From Pseudoalteromonas sp. R3 (GTDB taxonomy: Bacteria > Pseudomonadota > Gammaproteobacteria > Enterobacterales > Alteromonadaceae), in NCBI RefSeq assembly GCF_004014715.1, contig NZ_CP034835.1, positions 1,612,001-1,676,000 of the forward strand: DNA of 64,000 nt. The letters run 5' to 3'. Shown in pieces: positions 46,094 to 56,102 of the stretch. Made by a program: the position numbers and the translations under genes. Numbering within the stretch: the stretch's first letter is position 1; each line of letters starts with the position of its first letter. Below the pieces are notes generated by a model. It saw only the letters and a program-made list of their open reading frames with translations, had not been told where the DNA came from and searched no databases.

Positions 46094-47332
46094 GTGGCTA
46101 AACGTCGAGTCGTAGTAACTGGCTTAGGTATGTTGACGCCGCTAGGTAATGACGTAGAGTCAACCTGGCAGGGCTTGTTAGAAGGCCGAAGTGGTATTCG
46201 CAATATCACACACTTTGACACTACTCAGTTCGGTACCAAATTTGCGGGTCTGGTCAATGATTTTGACGAGACTCAATACATGTCAAAGAAAGATGCCAAG
46301 AAAATGGACTTGTTCATTCAGTACGGTATCGCGGCGGGCGTACAGGCGCTTAAAGATTCCGGGTTGGAAATCACAGAAGAAAATGCCAAACGCGTTGGTG
46401 TCGCTGTGGGGTCTGGGATCGGGGGCCTGACGCTGATTGAAGAAAACCATGTGAAGCTGCTCAACAGTGGCCCACGTAAGCTGTCTCCTTTTTATGTACC
46501 TTCGACCATCATTAATATGATCTCGGGTCACTTGTCTATCATGCACGGCCTGCAAGGTCCGAATATTTCTATCGTAACAGCATGTACGACAGGCCTGCAC
46601 AACATCGGCCATGCGGCACGTATGATTGCCTACGGTGATGCGGATGCTATGGTTGCCGGTGGAGCAGAGAAAGCGTCGACGCCAATTGGTATGGGTGGCT
46701 TTAGTGCAGCGCGTGCTTTATCGACACGCAATGATGATCCACAAGCGGCGTCGCGCCCTTGGGATAAAGATCGTGATGGCTTCGTCCTGGCCGATGGTGC
46801 AGGTGTGATTGTGCTGGAAGAGTACGAACACGCGAAAGCACGTGGCGCAAAAATCTATGCTGAACTAGTTGGTTTTGGCATGAGTGGTGATGCATATCAT
46901 ATGACATCACCGCCTGAAGATGGCGCGGGTGCTGCGCTGGCGATGGAAAATGCCCTGCAAGATGCGGGTGTAAACGCTGAACAGGTCGGTTACATTAATG
47001 CCCATGGTACGTCTACATCGGCGGGCGACAAGGCAGAAACTTCGGCAGTGAAATCTATCTTCGGAGATGCTGCGAAAGATGTGATGGTCAGCTCATCTAA
47101 GTCGATGATGGGTCATCTGTTGGGTGCAGCGGGTTCTGTAGAGTCTATCATTAGTATCTTGTCACTACAGCACCAAAAGGTCACGCCAACTATTAACCTG
47201 GATAACCCGGATGAAGGGTGCGATCTGGATTACGTACCACATACGGCACGTGATGCTAAGTTAGACTATGCGCTATGTAACTCATTTGGGTTTGGCGGCA
47301 CAAACGGCTCTTTGCTGTTTAAGAAAGTCTGA
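46094..47332 (+). CDS. fabF: 3-oxoacyl-ACP synthase II FabF
   Basis: 412-residue condensing enzyme elongating acyl-ACP. GTG 46094 (read [14 protein letters not shown]) with GGAGGA seven bases upstream is the start; a TTG at 46082 in frame overlaps that ribosome site. The Cys-His-His triad lies in [24 protein letters not shown] and [15 protein letters not shown] strong terminator follows the stop. Confidence 0.96.
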   Translation: MAKRRVVVTGLGMLTPLGNDVESTWQGLLEGRSGIRNITHFDTTQFGTKFAGLVNDFDETQYMSKKDAKKMDLFIQYGIAAGVQALKDSGLEITEENAKRVGVAVGSGIGGLTLIEENHVKLLNSGPRKLSPFYVPSTIINMISGHLSIMHGLQGPNISIVTACTTGLHNIGHAARMIAYGDADAMVAGGAEKASTPIGMGGFSAARALSTRNDDPQAASRPWDKDRDGFVLADGAGVIVLEEYEHAKARGAKIYAELVGFGMSGDAYHMTSPPEDGAGAALAMENALQDAGVNAEQVGYINAHGTSTSAGDKAETSAVKSIFGDAAKDVMVSSSKSMMGHLLGAAGSVESIISILSLQHQKVTPTINLDNPDEGCDLDYVPHTARDAKLDYALCNSFGFGGTNGSLLFKKV

Positions 47333-47349
47333 TAGCTAACTCAGTGTAG

Positions 47350-47375
47350 AAACCCGGCATTGCCGGGTTTTTTTA
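47350..47375 (+). terminator. Intrinsic terminator after fabF
   Basis: AAACCCGGC-ATT-GCCGGGTTT stem followed by TTTTT. Confidence 0.92.
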
Positions 47376-47446
47376 TGCCCATATGGCACCGTCTGAACAG
47401 TGGATATGATACAGTTGGGTCAATCTATTTGGTGTGGTAAAAAGTA

Positions 47447-48214
47447 ATGCAGCAGGTAAGCAGTCGGGATCGTGGCCTGAATTATGGCGATGGCTTTTTT
47501 ACAACGGTCAAGATTTCAGCAGGTCAACTGGAGCGATGGGAAGGCCATTTAAAACGCCTTGCGCAGTGCGCAAGCGCTTTATACTTCCCTGAGTTAGACC
47601 TCAGGGCGCTGACAGAGCAGTGCGAGTGTGCAGCCCGGGATACTAATGAGGGCGTGCTTAAAGTGGTCATAACCCGCGGAGAAGGCGGTAGGGGCTATGG
47701 ACTGCCAGAAGAGCCTCAGATAACAATTGTGGTGTCGTTAACAGCCTATCCTGCTCATTATAACCGCTGGCGTGAAGACGGGATTTCGCTGGCTAAATCT
47801 GACGTGCGTCTTGGCCACCAGCCTATATTAGCCGGACTGAAAACCCTGAACCGCCTGGAGCAGGTGCTGATCAAGCAAAATGCTGCCAGCAAAACTACGG
47901 ATGATGTACTTGTTATGGACTTACAGGGTATGGTCATCGAGAGTTCTGCAGCCAATATTCTGATCTGTAAAGACAAGCACTGGTATACGCCCGATTTGTC
48001 TCTGTGTGGGATCCAGGGCGTGTATCTTTCAAGCTTGCAACAGTATAACCCCATTACAACGACTTCCCTGAGTCTTGAATCTGTTTATGCAGCTGATGCT
48101 GTATATTTGTGTAATAGCCTGATGGGTCTGGTGCCAGTGCACCAGATTGATACCTATCATTACTGCATAGACAAAGCCAAGGCTCTGGCCGGGGAGCTAA
48201 TGGTTACATTATGA
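47447..48214 (+). CDS. pabC: Aminodeoxychorismate lyase PabC
   Basis: 255-residue PLP enzyme of fold type IV making 4-aminobenzoate for folate. The N-terminal DRGLNYGDGFFTTVKI, the PLP-binding Lys in LAGLKTLNRLEQVL, and VIESSAANILI are conserved. It overlaps mltG by four bases (ATGA), as is usual for this pair. Confidence 0.92.
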   Translation: MQQVSSRDRGLNYGDGFFTTVKISAGQLERWEGHLKRLAQCASALYFPELDLRALTEQCECAARDTNEGVLKVVITRGEGGRGYGLPEEPQITIVVSLTAYPAHYNRWREDGISLAKSDVRLGHQPILAGLKTLNRLEQVLIKQNAASKTTDDVLVMDLQGMVIESSAANILICKDKHWYTPDLSLCGIQGVYLSSLQQYNPITTTSLSLESVYAADAVYLCNSLMGLVPVHQIDTYHYCIDKAKALAGELMVTL

Positions 48215-49224
48215 TCAAAAAGCTGATTTTACTTCTGTTGTCGGGAATGCTCATCAGTGTACTGGCAGCTGCGTATTTCATTTCAGAGTATAACGAGGCG
48301 CCACTTCGCAGCGATACCCGCTATTTTGAAGTTAAGCGGGGCGACAGCTTTGTAGCAATTTGCCAGCGCTGGCAGCGTCAGGGCTGGATTGAAAGCTGTT
48401 TACCGTACCAGGTTTACGGCAAAATATTTCCCGAGCGGGTAAAAGTCAAAGCCGGTGTCTACGAATTGCAAGGGTTAGGTGTACTTGAGGCGTTGTCAAA
48501 GTTGAGCACCGGGGTGCAGGCCGACTTCATGTTTACTATAATCGAAGGGCAAACTTTTAAGCAGGTGCTGGCAAACCTAAAAGAAGCGCCATTTATCCAT
48601 TTTGACCTGAGCGAAACGGATATGGCGAAGTACATTCAGGTTGATACAGAGGAGCTGTCTGAAGAAAGAGCTTTTCATCCAGAAGGGTGGTTATACCCCG
48701 AGACTTATCATTATCACGCTCACAGCAAAGCGTCAGCCCTGATTAAACGTGCCAGCGAGCGTATGCAACTGCAACTGACACTTGCATGGCAACAACGGTT
48801 AGGGGACCTGCCTATCAATTCAGCATACGAGGCACTGATCCTGGCATCCATCATCGAAAAGGAAACTGGCAAGGCGGAGGAGCGTCCGGTTATTGCCTCT
48901 GTATTTGTAAACCGCTTGAACCGGAAGATGCGATTGCAAACGGATCCGACAGTCATTTATGGGTTGGGTGAGCGTTTTGACGGTGACATCAAGCGTCGCG
49001 ATTTGCGTGAATATACGCCCTATAATACCTATAGAATAAATGGGTTACCGCCTACTCCTATTGCCATGCCGTCATTGGATGCTATCAAGGCTGCAACTCA
49101 GCCAGCGCGAACAGATTATCTGTATTTTGTATCCAAAGGCGATGGCAGCCATTATTTCTCAAAGTCCTTACGAGAGCACAACCAGGCGGTACAACGTTAC
49201 ATCCTGAACAAACAAAGTGGCTGA
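48211..49224 (+). CDS. mltG: Endolytic transglycosylase MltG (YceG)
   Basis: 337-residue inner-membrane protein with one N-terminal helix (about 5-25), a LysM-like domain (RYFEVKRGDSFVAICQRW), and the YceG catalytic domain with the Glu in ILASIIEKETGKAEERP. It cuts nascent glycan strands and may set their length. tmk, which commonly follows it, is not present; a DUF885 gene follows instead. Confidence 0.94.
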   Translation: MIKKLILLLLSGMLISVLAAAYFISEYNEAPLRSDTRYFEVKRGDSFVAICQRWQRQGWIESCLPYQVYGKIFPERVKVKAGVYELQGLGVLEALSKLSTGVQADFMFTIIEGQTFKQVLANLKEAPFIHFDLSETDMAKYIQVDTEELSEERAFHPEGWLYPETYHYHAHSKASALIKRASERMQLQLTLAWQQRLGDLPINSAYEALILASIIEKETGKAEERPVIASVFVNRLNRKMRLQTDPTVIYGLGERFDGDIKRRDLREYTPYNTYRINGLPPTPIAMPSLDAIKAATQPARTDYLYFVSKGDGSHYFSKSLREHNQAVQRYILNKQSG

Positions 49225-49340
49225 GTAAGCCAAAAAAGCAGCGATTCTCAAAGAGTGGTCGCAAGCGGCTGTATATTGTAGGCAAATATGATATACCAGC
49301 ATCATAACACTACACGTATAATAAAAACTGGAGCTCTGTA

Positions 49341-51203
49341 ATGAATAAGTTGAACGCGCTCACACTCGCAGTAGCGATCGCTCTGTCGGGGTGTGCTCAG
49401 GAAAGTCGGATCAATCACACCGACTCAGAGAAAACGACTACCGCCTCTTTGTCACGTGCTGACATCGATAAGCAAGTTGATACATATACACAAACTTTCA
49501 TTAATCATCAGCCTGCACTGGCAACTTCGTTAAAGTTATCCGCAGATCAATACGGCAGCTATGCCGACAGGCTACCTGATTACTCTGCATCAGGTATGCA
49601 GGCACTGCAAATTGATATGAATAATGCCGCAGAAAAATTAAAACGCCTGCAGTCGCAAAAAATGAGCGAAGATGATCGCCTACACTTGCGTGTGAACGAA
49701 GTACTGGCGCGTTACTACGCTGGTGATGCGCAATTTAGTGGCGGTTATATAGATACCTGGGGCGGCCATTTACCTTATATTGTCAATCAGCTTTCCGGGC
49801 CGTTAGTCGATATTCCAAACCTGCTGAAAGATCAGCACAATGTTGAAAATCTGCAGGATGCGCAAAACTATCTGACCAGGCTGGAAGCGTTTGCAACACT
49901 GACAGATCAAGTAAGAGATAAGTTAGCAGATGATGCTAAGAAAGGCATTATTTTGCCTAAAGTCCTGTTTCCAAATACCTTTGGTTATTTGAATAACTTT
50001 ACTGCGCATTCCGGTGAAAAACACCCATTGGTTACTTCATTTGACGCCAAGTTATCAAAAGTTGAGTCAATACCGAAAGCACAGCGTACCGAGCTCGTTA
50101 ATGCGGCTACAATATTGGTTGACCAAAAGATTTATCCTGCATACCGCCGTGTGATTGCCGACCTTAAAGTGTTACAAGAAAAAGCACCAGAAAAAGTCGG
50201 GATCTGGGCTCAACCCGGTGGTGAAGCCTTCTACCAGCATGAAATTACCTACCTCGCTGATTCAGATCTAAGTGCACAGCAGATCCATGATATCGGGCTT
50301 GCTGAAGTCAAACGGATCACTGAGCGAATGGACGAGATCTTACGCGAAAATGGTTACACCACGGGCTCCGTGGGTGATCGTATGAAGCAGCTAAATGATG
50401 AACCACGCTTTTTATACGAAGACAGTGATACGGGTCGTGAGGCATTGCTGACTTTCTTGCGTGGAGAAATTGAGACCATCAATAAAAAAGCACCGCAATA
50501 CTTTTCAACTTTGCCGCCCCAAAAAGTAGAAGTGCGCCGAATTCCACAAGAAGTCGAAGCGGGTGCACCAGGAGGCTATTACAGCGGACCGTCACTGGAT
50601 GGCAGTCGTCCAGGGGTGTTTGCCATCAACCTCAAAGATATGAAAGCTGTACCAAGCTTTGGTATGAAAACACTGACTTATCACGAGGCAGTACCAGGAC
50701 ACCACTTCCAGATTGCGCTGAACATGCTGCAGACAGACATAGGCCTGATGCGTCAGAACGCCTCGTTCAATGGATATATTGAGGGCTGGGCGCTGTATTC
50801 TGAACTCGTCGCCTATGAAATGGGAATGTACGAGAACGACCCGTTTGGTGATTTGGGTCGCTTACAGGCGGAAGCCTATCGTGCTGCTCGCCTTGTGGTC
50901 GACACCGGGCTTCACTATAAACAGTGGACGCGTCAGCAGGCGATTGAATACTTCGCTGAGGCGACTGGGTCTGCTATGAGTGATGTGACGGCTGCCATCG
51001 ACCGTTATATTGCCTGGCCAGGACAAGCGCTGGGCTATAAGTTGGGTATGATTAAGCTGGTAGAGCTGCGCGATAAAGCCCGCAAGGCGCTGGGTGATAA
51101 GTTTGATATCAAAGCCTTCCATGATGTGATCCTACTGAAAGGTGCCAGACCTCTGGCAATTGTGGAAGACGATGTCGACCGCTGGGTCGCATCACAAAGT
51201 TAA
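49341..51203 (+). CDS. DUF885-family lipoprotein, predicted zinc peptidase
   Basis: 620 residues with a lipobox IALSGC (Cys18), so membrane-anchored in the periplasm or outer membrane. The DUF885 domain covers most of the protein and ends with a zinc-like motif TYHEAVPGHHFQIALNM (about 450) and GYIEGWALYSELVAYEMG, resembling thermolysin-like HExxx(H) arrangements with a downstream Glu. Related proteins are annotated as peptidases, with little experimental evidence. A ribosome site CTGGAG precedes the ATG. Confidence 0.85.
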   Translation: MNKLNALTLAVAIALSGCAQESRINHTDSEKTTTASLSRADIDKQVDTYTQTFINHQPALATSLKLSADQYGSYADRLPDYSASGMQALQIDMNNAAEKLKRLQSQKMSEDDRLHLRVNEVLARYYAGDAQFSGGYIDTWGGHLPYIVNQLSGPLVDIPNLLKDQHNVENLQDAQNYLTRLEAFATLTDQVRDKLADDAKKGIILPKVLFPNTFGYLNNFTAHSGEKHPLVTSFDAKLSKVESIPKAQRTELVNAATILVDQKIYPAYRRVIADLKVLQEKAPEKVGIWAQPGGEAFYQHEITYLADSDLSAQQIHDIGLAEVKRITERMDEILRENGYTTGSVGDRMKQLNDEPRFLYEDSDTGREALLTFLRGEIETINKKAPQYFSTLPPQKVEVRRIPQEVEAGAPGGYYSGPSLDGSRPGVFAINLKDMKAVPSFGMKTLTYHEAVPGHHFQIALNMLQTDIGLMRQNASFNGYIEGWALYSELVAYEMGMYENDPFGDLGRLQAEAYRAARLVVDTGLHYKQWTRQQAIEYFAEATGSAMSDVTAAIDRYIAWPGQALGYKLGMIKLVELRDKARKALGDKFDIKAFHDVILLKGARPLAIVEDDVDRWVASQS

Positions 51204-51237
51204 ATGTTAGAGGTGGTTATTTGTCACCTGATAGTTT

Positions 51238-51258
51238 GGTGAAAAGGGAATTTTCACC
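51238..51258 (+). terminator. Hairpin after the DUF885 gene
   Basis: GGTGAAAA-GGGAA-TTTTCACC is a perfect 8-bp stem followed by TTATTAATC; a weak terminator at best. Confidence 0.45.
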
Positions 51259-51360
51259 TTATTAATCTATTCATAAACTAATGGTCTTTTGGTTTTTCTG
51301 TTTACTTAAATATTAACTTTGTTTACAGTGATCTCGAGTTAATTAAAAGGAGACTTAAAA

Positions 51361-51510
51361 ATGAAACTTAACTTAAAGAAAAAGCCAGTAAAAAAACTAG
51401 CGACTGAAAACAAAGGGTTGGAGAAGAATTTGACGCCAAATGTGGCGGGAGGACTAGCATTCACAAACTCCGATGCTGAGTGTCATGGTGCTGAAGGACA
51501 CGAGCATTAA
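51361..51510 (+). CDS. Small peptide with double-glycine-type leader, possible RiPP or bacteriocin precursor
   Basis: A 49-residue open frame with a strong AAGGAG site 8 bases before the ATG and its own terminator. The N terminus is Lys-rich (MKLNLKKKPVKKL), the middle is leader-like (ENKGLEKNLTPNVAGG), and the last 18 residues (LAFTNSDAECHGAEGHEH) have one Cys, three His and several acidic residues. A Gly-Gly in this position is the usual cleavage site of C39-peptidase transporters. No transporter, modification enzyme or immunity gene lies within the window. Not recognised by name; secretion or maturation is inference. It could alternatively be a metal-binding small protein. Confidence 0.65.
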   Translation: MKLNLKKKPVKKLATENKGLEKNLTPNVAGGLAFTNSDAECHGAEGHEH

Positions 51511-51537
51511 TAAAGACTACCCATTGATTTAAGCTTC

Positions 51538-51573
51538 AACCAGCACTGCTATTTTTGAACAGTGTTGGTTGTT
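51538..51573 (+). terminator. Terminator after the small peptide gene
   Basis: AACCAGCACTG and CAGTGTTGGTT pair over 11 positions (one G-T) around an 11-base loop, followed by GTTTA. Confidence 0.6.
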
Positions 51574-52012
51574 TACTGACAAACTTTCACTTTCATCAAA
51601 GTTACAAGTACCCATCTGAATTTTCAAATTGAATACCCATTAGATACTTCAAAAATTATTACTACAAAGCAATAATACCCCTCAGTATTAGTTTACTGAG
51701 CCGGTACAAACACAGAACTTACTATTAGACACATAGTAGCTTTCCAATTCTAGTCGTTGCTTTAATTACTCAAGTACTTCCCAATACTCGTTATCACAGA
51801 ATTCGAGTTGTGAAACGGATCACAGTTTCTGTAGTCGACTCTTAGCCAGGTCTTGTATTTGGTTAGTTTCTGTTGAGCTGCATAGTAGAAAATATTGAGA
51901 TGACAAGCTTTATATTTTGGAATAAAAAATATTGTATACAATATAAATTCATTGTAGGGTGATTAGGTCTGTTACAGGCACAACATCAATGGGAACTCAA
52001 CAGGAATTAAAA
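51574..52012. other. AT-rich intergenic region before the TonB receptor gene
   Basis: About 440 bases, markedly AT-rich. No gene is supported; the receptor frame opens at GTG 51959, but translation more likely starts at ATG 52013. It contains a 16-bp palindrome described separately and must hold the receptor promoter. Confidence 0.5.
51929..51944. promoter_or_regulatory. Perfect 16-bp palindrome, probable operator (GntR-like)
   Basis: ATATTGTATACAATAT reads the same on both strands and contains TTGTATACAA. FCD-subfamily GntR repressors bind palindromes of the general TnGTnnnACnA kind, and such regulators commonly control hydroxyproline and amino-acid catabolism. A -10-like TACAAT lies inside it, so binding would block the promoter. 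The regulator gene is not in the window. Confidence 0.55.
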
Positions 52013-55000
52013 ATGCGTAACAATAAAAATAATACGCAGGTGATCCGTCGAACGCTGGCTGCGAGTGCAATCGCACTGGCCTTAGGTGGCGCGGTACCTG
52101 CATTTGCTGCAGATGGCAACAGTTTGGTCAGAGGTAGTATCGTCAGTGTTCAGGGCAATGACCTGAGTGATGTGGAGCTCATCTTTACACACAAAGCAAA
52201 AGGACTGACATTTAGCGTCAGAACCAATGCACAGGGTGAATACATTCTACGTAATTTACCTGTCGGTCAATATCGGGTATCGATCAGTAAAGAGGGGTTT
52301 GAAACTGTGCTCGAAGAGCAGGTTCAGGTCAGCATCGGTCAGTCAGTATTACTGGATGCGCAGCTTAATCGCATCGGCGCGTCGGGTATCGAGCGCATCG
52401 CAGTATCAGGTACAGCCATTCGCCGCGTTGATATGGCATCTTCCACAGCGGGCGTCACATACACAGATGATGAAATCAAAGCTATGCCCGTAAATACTGG
52501 CTTTGAGAGTATCGCGCTATTGGCGCCCGGAACTGCTGAACCCGGTGGCTCCGAGTTCAAGGGTGCATCTAGCTTCGGAGGCTCATCCTCGGCAGAGAAT
52601 GGCTACTATTTTAACGGATTGAATGTTACCAGTATTCGTACCGGTCTGGGTTCCATTCGCCTTCCCTGGGAAGCGATTTCGCAAACTCAAATTAAAACTG
52701 GTGGAGTTAGCCCTGAGTTTGGAGGTGCACTTGGTGGCATCGTTAATGCAGTCTCTAAGTCCGGTGACAACGATTTTAAATTGGGGGTTGAAATGCGTTA
52801 TGATCCCAATAGCTTAAGAGACCAGCACGATTCTATATATCAAAGTAATGGAGTTGTGGGGCATGACACCAACACAAAGCAATCAGGCGAAACGTTTAAA
52901 GAGCTTCAGGTGTGGGCAAGTGGTGCACTGATTGAAGACTCCTTATTCTTTTATGGCTTGCTTGCACCGCGCAGAGAAAATCATACCTGGGCAAGGCAAA
53001 CCGTTTACAACGACCGAGATCGTGAAGAAGATCGCTGGTTTGCCAAACTGGACTGGTTTATCAATGAAAACCATTCCGTAGGTTTTTCTGCCATGAATAA
53101 CAAGCGCACCTGGGAAAGACAATCCTACACCTATGACGGAGAAAGTAATGTGATTGGTGATCCCCGGGGCGTAGCCGCCCCAGGGGAGGACGGGGGTAAA
53201 GTCTACAGCTTAAATTACAATGGTTATCTTACAGACTTCTTTTCGATATCCGCTGTGTTAGGTCGGGTGTCGGAAAATGTGGAAAACGTTGTGGCTTCAA
53301 CCGATCCTGGTGTCTGGGATGAGCGCGATGGTTTTGTGACTGTTTCATCGCACACCGCCAGCGGTATCACAGAAGAAGAGTTTATCCGTGATCAGTTTAA
53401 GCTGGACTTTACTTGGGATCTGGAACTGCACTCGATATCTTTTGGCCTGGACTACGCCAAGATTAAGGTCGATTACTATGAAGGCCAGAATGGTATCGGC
53501 GAAGCGCAAGGCTGGTGGACGGTTATGACAGCTTCTGAGGGCGACTTATCTAGTGCGCCTCAGGGGAGCGATTACATTGAACATCGGGTACGTACCCGTG
53601 AAGTAGACTCAGATTCAACTGCTTTGGCGTTTTATATCAATGACAGCTGGCAGGCCACGGATAACTTGGTGCTGAACTTAGGGCTGAGATATAGCGAGTT
53701 TGAAAACACTGTACCGGGTGGTCGCCCCTATGTGGATATGAAAAATCAAATCGCGCCAAGACTACAGGCCATTTATGATCTGCACGGTGACGGCAGCGCT
53801 AAAATTTTTGCCACCTATGGTCGTTACTTTCAACCCGTATCGGCAAATATGAACGTGACACTCGGTTCCGCTTCAATCGAGTGGTATGACTATTATGCGT
53901 TGGATCAGGTTGATGCCAATGGATCGCCTGTTCTTGGGGCCGATGGTTCACCTAGCCGAGGGGCTAAGTTTCGTGACCGCTACTGGACTCAACGTGGGAT
54001 CACGGAGCCAGGTCTCATTGCATCTTCCAATCTGAAGCCGATGTATTCTGATGAGTTTACATTAGGTTATCAGCAGGAGGTATTTGGTGACATGGCGTTG
54101 GGGATCCGTGCAATTTACCGGGATTTAGGGCGTAGCGTCGAAGATACTAATGTTGCACCTGTATTGGCTAAAAAGCTGGCTGAGTTGGGGATCACGGATA
54201 ACGTGGGGCAAAGTTCCTACTATGTGCTGAACAATCCCGGTGAAGCCATTACCCTGAGCTATGACTTCGACGGTGATGGGCAGGTCGATGATATTACGCT
54301 CAGTGCGAGGAACTTGCATTGCAGCAGGCTAAACGCAGGTATCTGGCACTGGAGCTCACCTTGGAGGGTAACCTTACTGATCGCTTCAGGATCAATTCCT
54401 CTTACACCTGGTCACACAGTTATGGCAACACTGAAGGGTTAGTAAAAACCGACAATAATCAGGCTGATCCTGGCTGGACGACGTCTTATGACTATGCCGA
54501 TCTGATGGATCACGGTTACGGTGACTTACCCAATGATCACCGTCATGCCTTCAAGTTTTCTGGTGCCTATGAACTGACCGACGAATTTACCTTAGGCATG
54601 GTTGCCCGTGCTATTTCGGGTCGTCCTACGAACTATTTGTCATTACACCCGAGTGATGTGGACAGCTGTAAGAAGGGCAGTCCCTGGATAAGTGTGTGAG
54701 TCGCGGTTATGGTCATGTCAGTCACTACGATGAAAACGGCAATCCGGCACCGCGAGGCAGTATTGATAACCTTCCATGGTTGACAAATCTCGATATGTCA
54801 TTGACTTACAACACTGAGATCTCAGGTCATGACCTGATGCTTAAGGCTACTGTCTACAACCTGCTTAATAATGATGCCGCCTTAGATATCACCGAAACCA
54901 GAACTCGCAGCAGCTCTGTAGAAGGGCAGGAACTGGAGCTTAACCCAGATTATGGGTTGGTGACACGCCGACAGGAGGAACGCTACGTTTCTTTGGTTGC

Positions 55001-55016
55001 GCGTTTTACTTTTTAA
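52013..55016 (+). pseudogene. TonB-dependent receptor, Oar-like, two frameshifts
   Basis: Outer-membrane, TonB-gated importer. ATG 52013 follows CAGGAA and starts a signal peptide (cut near PAFAA). Then come a carboxypeptidase-regulatory-like domain (about 30-115), a plug domain (about 125-250: GTAIRRVDMASSTAGVTYTD, AISQTQIKTGGVSPEFGGALGG) and a large beta-barrel ending in LVARFTF. The first frame runs to 54442, but homology leaves it near 54312 and continues in 54319-54699, then 54696-55016. One missing base near 54312 and one G in TGGATA near 54688 would restore about 1001 residues. Substrate unknown; the downstream genes suggest hydroxyproline-containing peptides. Confidence 0.85.
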
Positions 55017-55036
55017 TCGAACTTTTTCCCTAGTCA

Positions 55037-55060
55037 GTCGGGCTTTATGCCCGGCTTTTC
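55037..55060 (+). terminator. Terminator or attenuator between receptor and dehydratase genes
   Basis: GTCGGGC-TTTAT-GCCCGGC stem followed by TTTTC. If the genes are co-transcribed, this would reduce expression of the enzymes relative to the receptor. Confidence 0.65.
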
Positions 55061-55074
55061 GTTATGGAGACAAG

Positions 55075-56102
55075 ATGAAATCAGACTTAATTCAGTGGCA
55101 GATACCGTCGCACTGGCAACAAGTTCAGGCATTGGACATGCACACGGCGGGTGAGCCACTTCGTATCATACTGACAGGCTGGCCTGAACCACAGGGAAAA
55201 AGCTTGGTAGAGAAACGTTTGTACTGCCAGAGCAACTTTGAAGAGTTACGCAGGGCATTAATGTTTGAGCCTCGCGGACATGCCGATATGTATGGTGCAC
55301 TGATGACTGAGCCAGAGAGGGATAATAGCGCATTTGGTGTGTTATTCATGCACAACGAAGGTTACTCGACAATGTGCGGTCATGCGGTGATAGCGCTAAC
55401 TGAGTTAGCCAGAACGCTGGGACCAAGAGTCGCAGAAAAACAGGTGATTAACATGGATACCCAGCGGGGCAAATTAGCGCATTTTATTACTCTGATAGTA
55501 AGGTAGTGGGCTTTGAAAATGTGCCTTCATTTGTATGTGATCTGAACGTATCAGTGACATTGACACCGCAACTCACTGTTCATTGCGATATTGCATTTGG
55601 TGGTGCTTATTACGCTTATGTGAATGCTGAGCAGCTGGATTTGGAACTTATCGAACAAAACCATGAAGAAATCATTTCTCTGGGCAGAAAAATAAAACGC
55701 GCTCTGATTGGTCAGATTGAACTCGAACATCCTGAAGAGCCCTCTCTCGGTTTTTTGTATGGTGTGGTGTTCTATTCAAATTCACAAGTTTGTGGTGCAA
55801 GTAGTCATAGCCGTCATGTCTGTATTTTTGCTGATGGCTCGTTGGATCGCAGCCCAACTGGAACAGGTGTGAGTGGCAGGGCTGCGTTGTTGGCAGCGCA
55901 GGGAAAACTTGACCCGGGTGAAGTTATTCATATTGAGGGGCTTCTGGGTTGTGGTTTTGGCACCAGCATTGGTGAGACTTTTCAGTACCACGGACATCAG
56001 GCGGTTCGTCCAAAAGTGATGGGCGAGGCGTATGTGACCGGAAAACATATATTTTGTCTGGATCCCAGTGATCCACTAAAACATGGATTTATTCTACGAT
56101 GA
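55075..56102 (+). pseudogene. Proline-racemase-fold enzyme, probable trans-3-hydroxy-L-proline dehydratase, one frameshift
   Basis: ATG 55075 with a GGAGA site. Fragments 55075-55506 and 55506-56102 join into a 342-residue protein if one T is added to the TTTT at 55482-55485. The N-terminal half has DMHTAGEPLRI and the catalytic Cys in STMCGHAVIAL. In the second half the position that is Cys in proline racemase and 4-hydroxyproline epimerase is Thr (SPTGTGVSGRAAL). A Cys/Thr pair is the known hallmark of trans-3-hydroxy-L-proline dehydratases, which yield pyrroline-2-carboxylate. The OCD-family reductase two genes downstream would complete the pathway to proline. Confidence 0.85.

Noticed and set aside
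51959..52012. Upstream GTG start for the TonB receptor
   Set aside because: It would place 18 residues before the signal peptide; ATG 52013 has a ribosome site and a normal signal sequence.
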